Shown in pieces: positions 31,793-40,644 of a DNA stretch of 64,000 bases. The DNA comes from Natrinema sp. CBA1119. GTDB taxonomy: Archaea > Halobacteriota > Halobacteria > Halobacteriales > Natrialbaceae. Each line of letters begins with the position of its first letter. The first letter of the stretch is position 1. Location of the stretch: the NCBI RefSeq assembly GCF_002572525.1, contig NZ_PDBS01000001.1, positions 2,976,001-3,040,000 of the forward strand. The letters are read 5' to 3'. Below the pieces are notes generated by a model that ran no database searches, had not been told where the DNA came from, and saw only the letters and a list, made by a program, of their open reading frames with translations. A program made the position numbers and the translations under genes.

Positions 31793-33233
31793 CCGAACCA
31801 CCCCACAGGACCGCGGGAATTTCCTCGAGCATGTCAGAGGCGAGAAAACCGAAGGCCTGGGTTTCCGCCAGCCGTTCGCCCGCGAGGCCGTTGACGTGAG
31901 CGCCCGCTGCGGCGGCGTCGAGCGGCTCGGCGTGTTCCAGCAGCGCCGCGACGATTCCCGCGAGCGTGTCGCCCGTGCCGCCGACTTTCATCCCCACGGT
32001 TCCCGAGCGACTGATCCGCGTGCGTTCGCCGTCGGTGATGACGTCGTTCGCGCCCTTCGCGAGCACGATGTGACCCAGCTCGGCCGCGAACGCTTCGACC
32101 TCCTCGGCCGCATCCGCCAGATCGTCGACGTCCGGGCCGCTCATTCTCGCGAGTTCCCGTCTGTTGGGCGTACAGACCAGCGTCGCATCCGTCTCGAGGT
32201 CGGGGACGACCGCCAGCGCGTCCGCGTCGACGACGACGCGACCGGTGTACGACTCGAGGAACTGCCGGGCCGCCTCGAGGGTCTCGTCGGCGGTGCCGAG
32301 CCCCGGGCCCAGCACGACCACGTTGTCGTACTGTTCGGCCGTCTCGACGAGGTCCGCGGCCCGCTCGGGCGTGAGAACGTCGCTCTCGTAGGACTGGACG
32401 ATGAGGTCCTCGCCGTAGCCCTGGATCTCGCCGGCGACGGACTCGGGCGCGGCGACGAAGGAGAGTTCGGCGCTGGCGCGAAGCGCGGCCTGTGCCGCGA
32501 GCGCCGGCGCGCCGGTGTAGGGACCACCGCCGATGATGTAGGGCCGACCCGCGCGGCCGTCGGGTCGCGCGAGATCGATGTCTCCGGGGCCGACGAACCG
32601 TTCCGCCGCGGCCGGAATGCCGATATCCGCGACGGTGACCTCGGCCGCGAGTTCGTCCAACCCCGGTTTCGTGTCGTGGAAGGTGACGACGCGGTCGGCC
32701 GCCACGGCGTTGTCCGCGTGGTCGCCCCCGTCGGCGTCGAACCCGGAGGGCACGTCGACCGCGACGACGGTCGCGTCGGCCTCGTTGATCGCCCGCGCCG
32801 CGCTCGCCGCCGGTTCCCGAAGGTCGCCGCTGATCCCCGTTCCCAGCATCGCGTCGACGATCACGTCCGCCTCGGCGAGATCGGACGCAGTTGCGTCGGA
32901 TTCGAACTCGCTCGAGTCGGTCACCGCTCGCGTCTCGTAGGCGGACCGCTGCAGGGCGTCCCAGTTCTCGCGAGCGATGTCGGTGCCGATCAGCTCCGCG
33001 CGGCCGAGCAACAGCGTCGTCACGTCGTACTCATTCAGAAATCGAGCCGCGACGAACGCGTCGCCCCCGTTGTTCCCGCGGCCGGCGACGACGACGACTC
33101 GAGCGCCCGACTCCGCAACGTCCCGAACCGCCCGGGCGACGGCGTGTCCGCTCGACTCCATCAGCTGCTTTCGCGGCACGCCGAGCGCCGCGGCGTTCGC
33201 GTCGACGGCGGCCATTCGCTCGCCTGTGATCAT
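31785..33233 (-). CDS. nnrD: Bifunctional NAD(P)H-hydrate epimerase / dehydratase
   Basis: A 482-aa repair enzyme that restores hydrated NAD(P)H. The N-terminal epimerase domain (1-205) has AVDANAAALGVPRKQLMESS and VVVAGRGNNGGDAFVAARFL; the C-terminal ADP/ATP-dependent dehydratase domain (215-480) has DADALAVVPDLETDATLVCT, VLAKGANDVITDG and the GGTGDTLAGIVAALL signature. Fusion of both activities is the normal archaeal form. It forms an operon with moaC. Confidence 0.95.
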   Translation of the reverse strand: MITGERMAAVDANAAALGVPRKQLMESSGHAVARAVRDVAESGARVVVVAGRGNNGGDAFVAARFLNEYDVTTLLLGRAELIGTDIARENWDALQRSAYETRAVTDSSEFESDATASDLAEADVIVDAMLGTGISGDLREPAASAARAINEADATVVAVDVPSGFDADGGDHADNAVAADRVVTFHDTKPGLDELAAEVTVADIGIPAAAERFVGPGDIDLARPDGRAGRPYIIGGGPYTGAPALAAQAALRASAELSFVAAPESVAGEIQGYGEDLIVQSYESDVLTPERAADLVETAEQYDNVVVLGPGLGTADETLEAARQFLESYTGRVVVDADALAVVPDLETDATLVCTPNRRELARMSGPDVDDLADAAEEVEAFAAELGHIVLAKGANDVITDGERTRISRSGTVGMKVGGTGDTLAGIVAALLEHAEPLDAAAAGAHVNGLAGERLAETQAFGFLASDMLEEIPAVLWGGSDE

Positions 33234-33449
33234 GGGCGAGGGTTCGACCGGCCGACCGTTGAAGATTGCGGACAGCGGGCCGCGCAGCGGTCGGCCTCGA
33301 AAGGGGTCGTCTCCGACCCGCGTTCGGATCGAACTCTCGAGCGAACCGCGTCGAATCGAGATGACGCCGGAACGACGGTCGAATCAACAACTCGTCGGTT
33401 CCGCTACCAGCATTGTTATTATCAATTCGTGAGAATAGCTCGTCGTTCA

Positions 33450-34217
33450 ATGGCTGCAATTCGCGTGGACGGGCTGCGGAAGTCCTACGGATCCGTCGAG
33501 GCGGTGGCCGGGATGGAGTTCGCCGTCGACCGGGGGGAGCTGTACGGCTTTCTCGGGCCGAACGGTGCCGGCAAGACGACGACGATTCGGACGCTGACGG
33601 GACAGATCCGACCGGACGCGGGAACGGTGCGCGTCCTCGAGACCGATCCGACGACGGAGCCGATCGAGACGCGCCGGCGGGTCGGCATCCTGCCGGAACA
33701 GGGGTCGCCGCCGAGTTTTCTCACGCCCCGCGAGTACCTCGAGTTCGTCGGCGAGGTCCGCGACCTCCGTCCGGAGCGAGTCACTGACCAGACCGCGGCG
33801 TGGGCCGAACGACTCGGATTCGAGAGCAAGCTCGACACGCTGCACACCGATCTCTCCCGCGGGCAACAACAGAAGGTGATGATCGCGCAGGCGTTCGTCC
33901 ACGAGCCGGACGTGGTCTTCATCGACGAGCCGCTGGCGAATCTCGATCCGCTCGTCCAGGAGCAGGTCAAGCGGTTCCTCGTCTCCTACGCGGCCGGCGA
34001 CAACGCCGTCTTCGTCTCGACGCACAACATCGACGTCGCCGAGGACATCTGCACCCGCGTCGGCATCGTCGCCGACGGCCAACTCGTCACGGAGCGATCG
34101 ATCAACGACGGCGACGCGGACGACGAATCGCTACTCGAGCTCTTCCTCGAGCGCGTCAACGGGGCCGACGCGCGAGATATGCCGACGCTCGAGGGGATGG
34201 ACGGGCCGGACGCATGA
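33450..34217 (+). CDS. ABC transporter ATP-binding protein
   Basis: A 255-aa ATPase. Walker A is GPNGAGKTT (about 35-43), the Q-loop region is GILPEQGSPPSFLT, the signature is LSRGQQQKVMIAQAF and Walker B is DVVFIDEPLANLDP, followed by STHN for the H-loop. The start at ATG 33450 comes about 28 nt after a TATTATC box, so the mRNA is probably leaderless. The stop overlaps the permease start by 4 bases (ATGA), a coupled pair. Substrate not predictable. A long upstream frame extension is antisense shadow of moaC/nnr and was discarded. Confidence 0.95.
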   Translation: MAAIRVDGLRKSYGSVEAVAGMEFAVDRGELYGFLGPNGAGKTTTIRTLTGQIRPDAGTVRVLETDPTTEPIETRRRVGILPEQGSPPSFLTPREYLEFVGEVRDLRPERVTDQTAAWAERLGFESKLDTLHTDLSRGQQQKVMIAQAFVHEPDVVFIDEPLANLDPLVQEQVKRFLVSYAAGDNAVFVSTHNIDVAEDICTRVGIVADGQLVTERSINDGDADDESLLELFLERVNGADARDMPTLEGMDGPDA

Positions 34218-35719
34218 GTGGGACCGAAACCGGAACTGGAACCGGAACCGGAACCGAGCCCGCGGCTCGAGGAGGTTCGAATCACGCCAGTTCGGGGCTC
34301 TCGTTCCGACGGCTGCTCGCGATCCTCTTTCTCGAGGAGTGGCGCATGCACACCCAGCTGTTCGGCGGCTGGCGCTTCGCGCTCTTCCCGTTCGTGATCG
34401 CGCTGCTCACCGTGGGGGCGACGGTCGCCCTCGTCGAAACCGGCACCGCACCGGGGACGATCGTGAGCGGCCTTCACGTCCTCGCCCTCGCCTTCGGGCT
34501 CTACAGCGGCACCGCCGGATTCGCCGGCTCCGACATGCTCGAGAACGTCTTTGGACGGCTCTCCTTACTGCTCTCGTCGTCGACAACGCTGCCGCTCTCG
34601 CGGCGGCGGTTGCTGGGCGCGTTCCTCCTGAAGGACGCGCTGTTCTACGGCGTCGCGTTCGTGCTCCCGATGGCGCTCGGGAGCGCGGCCCTGGACGGAC
34701 TGTCGGCCGCGACGCCGGTCGAGGTCGGGCTGTTCTGGCTCTCGCTCTTCCTCGTCTTCGCCGTCGGAATGGCCGTCACCGTCGGGCTGATCGCCGTCCG
34801 AACGCGGGGCGCGCCGACGTGGACCATCGGGCTGGCGATCGGCCTCGCCGTCGTCGGCGGCTGGGCAGCGGGCGGATTCGGTCCTGTCGGGTCCGTTCTC
34901 GTTCCGCTGCGCGGATCCGCGCTCACCGCGGGCGGGCTGGCTGTCGGAACCCTCGTCGTCGCGACGGGCGCGCTCGCGATCTACGATCCGACCTACGGGC
35001 GGCCCTCGCGGACGGCGACCGATCGCTTCGCTCGACTCAGTGACGCGCTTCCCATCGACGACGCGCCGCTGGTCACGAAGACCCTGCTCGACCTCGCGCG
35101 CTCCTCCGGCGGCGTCTGGAAGCCGTTCGTCTCCGCGAGCATTCTGCTCGCGCTCGTCGCCACGCTCGTCGGCGTCGTCGACTCGATCACCGGCATCGCG
35201 CCCGCGCCGGGGATCTTCTTCGGCGGCGTCCTCGGCCTCTCGGCGTTTACGACCTACAACTGGCTGACGCAGTTCGACTCGCTCGAGGACTACCTCACGT
35301 ACCCCGTCTCGATCGCGGACGTCTTCCGGGCGAAGCGGATCGCGTTCGTCCTGGTCGGCGCGCCGACGGTCGCGGTGCCCTACCTCGCGGCCGTCATCTG
35401 GTTCGACGCGACGCTCGTCGACGCCGTCGTCGGGGCCGTTTTGCTGGCGGGCTACGCGCTGTACTACTACGGCCTGACGGTCTACATCGCCGGCTTCGAT
35501 CCCAACGAGTTCCTCTTCGACGCCGTCCGGTTCATGACGTTCACCGTCGGCGTCGCCGTCGCGCTCGTCCCGACGCTGGTCGCCGGGTTCGTCGTCGTCC
35601 CGCCGACACTGGAACTCGCCGCCGTCCTCGGAACCGGCGGACTTGTCCTCGGGATCGTCGGGGTCGTGCTCTCGAGTCGCGCCGGGCCGCGATGGGACGC
35701 ACGCTATCGGGCAGAATAG
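34214..35719 (+). CDS. ABC transporter permease, 12 or so TM helices
   Basis: A 501-aa membrane protein that follows the ATPase. The N-terminal 35 residues are a polar leader made of a GTETGT repeat (a GGAACC hexanucleotide tract at 34226-34258). Then come hydrophobic segments spread through 55-495, in two halves separated by a cytoplasmic stretch near 250-300 (DPTYGRPSRTATDRFARLSD). The layout is that of ABC-2 type export permeases. With its ATPase it forms a two-gene exporter of unknown substrate. Confidence 0.88.
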   Translation: MSGTETGTGTGTGTEPAARGGSNHASSGLSFRRLLAILFLEEWRMHTQLFGGWRFALFPFVIALLTVGATVALVETGTAPGTIVSGLHVLALAFGLYSGTAGFAGSDMLENVFGRLSLLLSSSTTLPLSRRRLLGAFLLKDALFYGVAFVLPMALGSAALDGLSAATPVEVGLFWLSLFLVFAVGMAVTVGLIAVRTRGAPTWTIGLAIGLAVVGGWAAGGFGPVGSVLVPLRGSALTAGGLAVGTLVVATGALAIYDPTYGRPSRTATDRFARLSDALPIDDAPLVTKTLLDLARSSGGVWKPFVSASILLALVATLVGVVDSITGIAPAPGIFFGGVLGLSAFTTYNWLTQFDSLEDYLTYPVSIADVFRAKRIAFVLVGAPTVAVPYLAAVIWFDATLVDAVVGAVLLAGYALYYYGLTVYIAGFDPNEFLFDAVRFMTFTVGVAVALVPTLVAGFVVVPPTLELAAVLGTGGLVLGIVGVVLSSRAGPRWDARYRAE

Positions 35720-35880
35720 TCGCTCGCAAACGACTGGAATCGGAGCCCAAGGAGACTGAACAGTCGTGAAGGAGGCGAGAGCGGGATAGATCTACTCACA
35801 CGGATCTCTTTGCTCTCCTTCCTTCCTATTAACTTTGGAGAAAACCTTTTAGTAATACTGTGGCGTAATACGACTACGTA

Positions 35881-36104
35881 TGTCGACAGTATCAGCGAAG
35901 ATCCCCGATGACCTAAAGAAGGAACTGGAACAGGAAGATATCAATGTGAGCGAGGTTATTCGTAATGCTCTCGAGGAGGAAATCACCGAACGTAGGAGGG
36001 AAAAACTGAGACGAGATGTGGATTCCCTCAGAAAGAAGGTAGATGATGGTATAGACACTGATGAGATCGTTGAAGCAGTTCGTGAAACCCGTCAGGAGAA
36101 CTAA
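35881..36104 (+). CDS. vapB: VapB-type antitoxin
   Basis: A 74-aa protein: MSTVSAKIPDDLKKELEQED is a ribbon-helix-helix/AbrB-like antitoxin N-terminus, followed by INVSEVIRNALEEEITERRR, a helical toxin-binding tail. A TATA-like TTTTAGTAATA box at 35847-35857 places transcription close to the ATG (leaderless). The stop overlaps the toxin start by one base. The pair sits in an AT-rich islet inside the GC-rich core, a sign of transfer. Confidence 0.85.
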
Positions 36105-36529
36105 TGCCTGAATATCTCTTTGATGCTAGCTCTGTGGTAGATATACTCATTGGCGAAAGTGGTTCCGATTTAGATATCGCCATCTTGTTTGATGAATATA
36201 TGTTGGATTTGACGATGTATGAGGTGGCGAATTCGCTTTGGAAGATTGGGATGGTCAACGATAATCTGACTGATGATGAGTTGGAAGACGCGATTGATAT
36301 TCTCGATCGACTTGGGACGGAAATGAGACGGAGTACCGTGATTAACGAAAACCTCTCTCCAACAATGGATGTCGCTCAAGCGAACGGACTCACGTTCTAT
36401 GACGCGGCTTATCTTGCTACTGCAGAGCGGAATGATCTCACACTGGTGACTGAAGATAGCGCGCTTCGTGATTCCGCATGTGATCAAGATATTTCAGTGG
36501 ATAACGTGCGTACCAGCTCTCTGAGGTAA
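36104..36529 (+). CDS. vapC: VapC-type PIN-domain toxin
   Basis: A 141-aa PIN-domain ribonuclease. The catalytic acids are visible: Asp in LFDASSVVDIL, Glu in TMYEVANSLWK, and Asp in LTFYDAAYLATAERN and VTEDSAL. VapC toxins cleave tRNA or rRNA and are held in check by the VapB partner. Complete and probably functional. AT-rich codon use sets it off from the flanking core genes. Confidence 0.88.
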   Translation: MPEYLFDASSVVDILIGESGSDLDIAILFDEYMLDLTMYEVANSLWKIGMVNDNLTDDELEDAIDILDRLGTEMRRSTVINENLSPTMDVAQANGLTFYDAAYLATAERNDLTLVTEDSALRDSACDQDISVDNVRTSSLR

Positions 36530-36617
36530 GGTGGCTCAGCCACAAGGTGTCCTAGAAAAATTCTAATACCCTCTCTCTGTGACTACCCGACAAATGGTAA
36601 GTCCAGGCCGAGGAGTT

Positions 36618-36860
36618 ACCGCTGCCAGCATCCGCGAGCGAAGCGAGCAGTTTGCTACGAGAGAGCATCGCTCTCTCGGCATCAAGCGAAACCGAAGGTT
36701 TCGCGGACCTCGCGGAGCTTTGCTCCGCTCAGTCACGAAAGCGCGCTGAGCGCTTTCGAACGACACCGCCGGAACGGGCGAAGCCCGTAACGGCGGCCTT
36801 TTTAGCGTAGATTTTTGCAAGCGGTTCGAGTGAGCGAAGCGAACGAGGACCCGCAGCAAA
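36618..36860. repeat. Cluster of short palindromes
   Basis: At least six short hairpins follow one another: GCGAGCGAAGCGAGC, GAGAGCATCGCTCTC, GCGAAACCGAAGGTTTCGC, GCGGAGCTTTGCTCCGC, GAAAGCGCGCTGAGCGCTTTC with one extra base, and ACGGGCGAAGCCCGT. No gene is seen in 36530-37004. Such clusters occur near integrated genes in haloarchaea; the purpose is unknown. Confidence 0.55.
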
Positions 36861-36903
36861 AAGGTACGTATACATCTGTAGTTCCCCAGATTCGAGGAGA
36901 AAT

Positions 36904-36932
36904 CCCACGATTTCAGTCGTGGGAGTAGTCAC
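36904..36932 (+). repeat. TnpB-type terminal hairpin scar
   Basis: CCCACGATTTCAGTCGTGGG then AGTAGTCAC is a hairpin with the usual tnpB right-end form. No tnpB is nearby. Confidence 0.5.
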
Positions 36933-37004
36933 TGGTAACGAGTGCGGTATGAACACGAACCGATAGGACGATACTCCCCGCTACTCGAGTCCCACTCAAC
37001 GCGG

Positions 37005-38603
37005 ATGACCAGAACCCTCCTCGTCGCCGGAACCGCGAGCCACGTCGGCAAGTCGACGGTCGCCGCCGGCCTCTGCAGGCTGCTCGCCGATAGCGGAGTC
37101 GACGTCGCGCCGTTCAAGGGCCAGAACATGAGCAACAACGCTCGAGTCGTCGTTCGGCCGGACGCGGACGGCCAGCAGAGCGTCGAAGCCGACGACGGCA
37201 CCGAATCGAGCGGCACGGACAATCAGTGGGGCGAAATCGGCGTCTCGCAGTTCGTCCAGGCTCGAGCGGCTCGAACCACTCCGACCACGGACTGCAATCC
37301 GGTGCTCCTCAAGCCCCGCGGCGACGGCGAGAGCCAGCTGGTGGTGCAGGGCGAGGCCCACGAGCACGTGCCCGCCGGCACGTACTACGATGAGTACTGG
37401 GAGCGGGCGCGCGAGGCGGCCGAGAAATCGTATCGCAGACTCGCGGCCGACAACGACGTGATCGTCGCCGAGGGTGCGGGCAGTATCGGCGAGATCAACC
37501 TGCACGATCGAGATCTCGCAAACGTCGAAACGGCTCGGTTCGCCGACGCCGACATCCTTCTGCTGGTCGACATCGAACGCGGCGGGGCCTTCGCCAGCCT
37601 CTACGGGACGATCGAACTCGTTCCCGACGCCCTCCGCGAGCGCATCGTCGGCGCGCTCATCACCAAATTCCGGGGCGATCCGTCACTGCTCGAGCCCGGG
37701 ATCGAGGAGATCGAGTCGAAGACCGGCGTGCCGATTCTGGGCGTGCTCCCCTACGACGATCCCGGCCTCCCCGAGGAGGACAGCGTCGGCCTCCCCGGGA
37801 GCGAAGAACGGGGCGTCGTCGGCGACGACGACGGTGTTCCCGCAAAGAGCCGGATTTGGATCGCAGTCCCCCGACTGCCCCGAATCTCGAACGCGACCGA
37901 TCTCGAGGCGCTGGCGGCCGAACCCGGTGTCTCGGTGGTTTACGTGCCGGTCGACGCCAACGCGGCCGATCCACTCGAGGGCGTCGACGCCGACGCGGTC
38001 GTCCTCCCGGGCACGAAGAACACGGTCGACGATCTGCTTGCACTCCACGACGCCGGCTTCGCCGACGCGCTCGCAGCCTTCGAGGGACCGATCGTCGGCG
38101 TCTGCGGCGGCTATCAGCTGCTCGGCGAGCGGATCACCAACGCCGCGCTCGAGGGGACCGGCGAGGCCGACGTCGTCGAGGGACTGGGCCTGTTACCGGT
38201 TGAGACTCGTTTCGAGGGCGACAAGCGCCTCGAGCAGACGGCGGTTCCCGTCGACGGGGACGCATCGCCGCTGCTCGAGGGAGCCACGGGTCCCGCGTCG
38301 GGCTACGAGATTCACGCCGGTCGGACCCGCGCGCTCGAAGACGTGAGCCGACCGCTCGGGGACTCGAGTGCGGCCAGGGGGCGGGTGCTGGGAACCTACC
38401 TGCACGGCCTGTTCGACAACGCGTCGGTCCTAACGGCGTTTCTCGACGCCGTCGCGGCGAGTGCGGGGGTCGACCGGGACGCCGCGGACTCGGCAGGGGC
38501 GGGGCAGGAACCCGGTGAGACGCCTGCCGACCGGGCGGCGCGGCTGGTTCGTGATCACGTCGAGCTAGCGACCCTGGGCGAACCGTTTGAGCGACTCGAG
38601 TAG
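37005..38603 (+). CDS. cobQ: Cobyric acid synthase CobQ/CbiP
   Basis: A 532-aa enzyme that amidates adenosylcobyrinic acid a,c-diamide on four side chains in cobalamin synthesis. ATP-binding N-domain: [47 protein letters not shown]-terminal class I glutamine amidotransferase: [11 protein letters not shown] with the nucleophile Cys and [16 protein letters not shown] with the His. A polar loop (about residues 50-75, [17 protein letters not shown]) is longer than usual. The ATG at 37005 fits the conserved N-terminus. No other cobalamin genes lie in the window. Confidence 0.95.
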   Translation: MTRTLLVAGTASHVGKSTVAAGLCRLLADSGVDVAPFKGQNMSNNARVVVRPDADGQQSVEADDGTESSGTDNQWGEIGVSQFVQARAARTTPTTDCNPVLLKPRGDGESQLVVQGEAHEHVPAGTYYDEYWERAREAAEKSYRRLAADNDVIVAEGAGSIGEINLHDRDLANVETARFADADILLLVDIERGGAFASLYGTIELVPDALRERIVGALITKFRGDPSLLEPGIEEIESKTGVPILGVLPYDDPGLPEEDSVGLPGSEERGVVGDDDGVPAKSRIWIAVPRLPRISNATDLEALAAEPGVSVVYVPVDANAADPLEGVDADAVVLPGTKNTVDDLLALHDAGFADALAAFEGPIVGVCGGYQLLGERITNAALEGTGEADVVEGLGLLPVETRFEGDKRLEQTAVPVDGDASPLLEGATGPASGYEIHAGRTRALEDVSRPLGDSSAARGRVLGTYLHGLFDNASVLTAFLDAVAASAGVDRDAADSAGAGQEPGETPADRAARLVRDHVELATLGEPFERLE

Positions 38604-38623
38604 CGAAAACGGAACGGCAGCGG

Positions 38624-39013
38624 CTACGACGGCCCGTCGCGGTAGGTCCCGAGCAACTCCTCGAGGATGATACACTCCTGGTCGGTCTCGTCGTAGTGGG
38701 TGTCGATGAAGCGTTCGGCGGCCTCGTAGTTGCCGCGCAGACCGTGTTTTCGGACGTTTATCACGGCGTCGAGGAAGAAGGTCCCGCCGTCGGCGCCCAG
38801 CGCTTCGGCGTGGTCGCGGTCGCTGATGTCGAGTTCGGACTTGATCTCGTCGAAGTTGAACGTCTTGACATCGTGGTCCGAATCGATCAGGGTGAGGACG
38901 TACTCCGCGGAGAACCGATAGAACTCCGACTTGCTCTCGAACATACCGTCGTCGACGAGCGTGTCGATCTCCGTGACCACGTCGTCGGGGTATCTGACGG
39001 TATCTTTTGCCAT
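38624..39013 (-). CDS. Ribbon-helix-helix regulator
   Basis: A 129-aa protein with an N-terminal RHH domain (MAKDTVRYPDDVVTEIDTLV, then MFESKSEFYRFSAEYVLTLI) of the CopG/CdrS-like kind, followed by a helical C-domain (LDAVINVRKHGLRGNYEAAE). RHH proteins bind DNA as dimers. The extra domain probably binds a partner or ligand. Haloarchaeal RHH proteins of this size include the CdrS/CdrL division regulators, but no cell-division gene lies beside it. It converges with cobQ, 21 bases apart. Confidence 0.8.
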   Translation of the reverse strand: MAKDTVRYPDDVVTEIDTLVDDGMFESKSEFYRFSAEYVLTLIDSDHDVKTFNFDEIKSELDISDRDHAEALGADGGTFFLDAVINVRKHGLRGNYEAAERFIDTHYDETDQECIILEELLGTYRDGPS

Positions 39014-39052
39014 ATCGACATACTGTTCGCCGCTGATTAATTACTGTTTCGA

Positions 39053-39147
39053 CCGTCCATCGAGCGGCGTCTGACCGTGACGGGCGTCCGTCGAACGGCG
39101 TCTGACCGTGATGAGCGTCCGTCGAACGGCGGCGTCTCGTGACGAGC
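39053..39147. repeat. Tandem repeat, three imperfect units of about 31 bp
   Basis: Three units built on CGTCCGTCGAACGGCGTCTG and ACCGTGA(C/T)G(A/G)G follow in direct order upstream of the RHH gene. They are non-coding and could be operator sites. Confidence 0.55.
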
Positions 39148-39193
39148 GATGGCTCAAGCGCCGACGCACGCAGACACGTACTCGAGCCTATCA

Positions 39194-39270
39194 GTCGTCG
39201 TCGTGCAAGTCGGTCGTCGTCGTACCAGTCGGTCGTCGTCGTGCAAGTCGGTCGTCGTCGTACCAGTCAG
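39194..39270. repeat. Tandem repeat, four 19-bp units
   Basis: Four units GTCGTCGTCGT(GCAA/ACCA)GTCG alternate in the centre (GCAA, ACCA, GCAA, ACCA), so it is also a 38-bp repeat present twice. It lies just upstream of the membrane protein gene. No gene is in 39014-39361 apart from these repeats and a TTAAAGG box at 39330. Confidence 0.6.
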
Positions 39271-39361
39271 TCGATCGGCGTACCCGTCGACCGTCGGGGC
39301 TCGTATCGAGTCTCGAAACGGAACGAACGTTAAAGGCACGGGGCCGACTCCACTCGGACGA

Positions 39362-40072
39362 GTGGGTGTAATCGTGTCTTATGGCGTTCTCTTCAGTTCC
39401 CTCCCGTGGTGGATTGCGGCCCCGCTGATCCAGCTCTCGGTGCTCGTGTTCGGGATGGCGCTCGACGAGACCTACGTCAACAGAACGACGGTACTTACGG
39501 GTGCGATCGCAGTCCACATCCACGGATTCGTCGCGGGTGACGTCGGACTGCTCGTCGGGCTCTACGCCGACGTCGGCCTGCTTGTCGGTGCGTACGGACT
39601 CTACGCGTACGTCGTCGACGGCTACGTCGGTGACGCCTTCCGGGTGGTCGCCTTTTTCCTCTACTCGCCGCTGTCGGTCTTTCTCGTCATCCTGACCGCC
39701 GGACCGACGTTGTTCGGGATCGAGCCGCTGTTCGTTCCCGCGCTGGCGCTGGCCGGCTACGCGAACGTCCGCCTCCGGGGCTCGCTTCCCGCCGACCCCT
39801 ACTACTTCGGTCCCGAATCCGAAGCCGAGTTTCAGGCGACCGTCGACGCCGAGTCCGACGCATCGAACGGAACGGCCACGGCGGGAACAAACGGCGGGAC
39901 CCCAGCTGAACCCGACGGCACGCCGGCCGGCTCAGGGAGCGCCGGTGATGGGGATCCCAACTCGTTTCAGGACACCGGCGACGCAGAGATTGACCCCCCC
40001 GGTGCCGAGCCGGCCGCGGCGACCGACTCGAGTGAGCGGGGGATCCTCCCCGAGTTCATGCGACGGCTCTAG
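39362..40072 (+). CDS. Membrane protein with disordered acidic tail
   Basis: A 236-aa protein. GTG 39362 is about 30 nt downstream of a GTTAAAGG box, so I chose it; GTG 39374 is also possible. Three to five TM helices lie in residues 5-140 (SSLPWWIAAPLIQLSVLVFG, VFLVILTAGPTLFGIEPLF). The last 85 residues (SESDASNG... GTPAEPDG...) are acidic and disordered, ending LPEFMRRL. No known family. The gene runs divergently from the RHH regulator, with repeats between them that could serve both. Confidence 0.65.
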   Translation: MGVIVSYGVLFSSLPWWIAAPLIQLSVLVFGMALDETYVNRTTVLTGAIAVHIHGFVAGDVGLLVGLYADVGLLVGAYGLYAYVVDGYVGDAFRVVAFFLYSPLSVFLVILTAGPTLFGIEPLFVPALALAGYANVRLRGSLPADPYYFGPESEAEFQATVDAESDASNGTATAGTNGGTPAEPDGTPAGSGSAGDGDPNSFQDTGDAEIDPPGAEPAAATDSSERGILPEFMRRL

Positions 40073-40180
40073 TCGCTTGCGTCTGGTGAGTGGCCGTCCG
40101 TGACCAGGTCTGATCGCGATCGCCGACTGGTCGACGGGCCCCCTGTAGAGTTATTGGTGTCCGCGCGGAAACACAAACTC

Positions 40181-40432
40181 ATGACAGACGAAGCCGAACT
40201 CCGCGAACAGCTGATCGACGCGTTCGAGAACGCTGACTATCCGGTTTCGGGTCCGATGGAACTCGTGCCGGCGCTGCCCGACGGGCCGGGGACGAGGTTC
40301 GAGTGCGGCGACTTCTCGATGACCGCGATGGAGCTCAACGCCACAACTGACGGCGGGGAATTCCCCTACGAGGACGTCGACTCCCTCGTCGACGACCTGA
40401 TCGCGGAACTGAAAGCGGCGGACGAGCTGTGA
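40181..40432 (+). CDS. MTH865-like family protein
   Basis: An 83-aa protein: MTDEAELREQLIDAFENADY, PVSGPMELVPALPDGPGTRF, then ECGDFSMTAMELNATT and FPYEDVDSLVDDLI. This matches the small archaeal MTH865 family (EF-hand-like fold, no known function). Start is ATG 40181. The stop codon lies inside the stem of a strong hairpin (40424-40457). Confidence 0.85.
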   Translation: MTDEAELREQLIDAFENADYPVSGPMELVPALPDGPGTRFECGDFSMTAMELNATTDGGEFPYEDVDSLVDDLIAELKAADEL

Positions 40433-40457
40433 GACGGACTCCTGTGTCTCACAGCTC
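40424..40457 (+). terminator. Hairpin across the stop of the MTH865-like gene
   Basis: A perfect 12-bp stem, GAGCTGTGAGAC / GTCTCACAGCTC, with a 10-base loop, begins 6 bases before the TGA. It has no strong T-run after it. It may end transcription or protect the 3' end. Confidence 0.5.
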
Positions 40458-40644
40458 GGGGACTCCTGCCAACCTGACGCACCCGAGACCCGCCGTGTCG
40501 GCGCTCCGGGATACGGTGCATCGATCACCGGCCGTGAGGTGTCTGCCGGTCGAACGACGACCAGCAGATTTTTATTTCACAGCGTAGTTGTGGGAGAAAG
40601 GAGTGCGGAAACGGACCGATCAGGTTGCGGACGGGGATACACGG

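Noticed and set aside
31539-33449. A very long plus-strand frame that runs in front of the ABC ATPase.
   Set aside because: It is antisense to moaC and nnr, is Arg/Gly-rich rather than acidic, and only its last 255 codons (from 33450) match an ATPase. High-GC shadow.
36618-36860. Palindrome chain as a CRISPR or as a protein gene (96-codon minus frame).
   Set aside because: Hairpin sequences all differ, there are no equal repeats or spacers, and the frame has no haloarchaeal composition.
39194-39270. The regular 19-bp repeats as a CRISPR array.
   Set aside because: There are no spacers between units, the units are GTC-rich and no cas gene is near.
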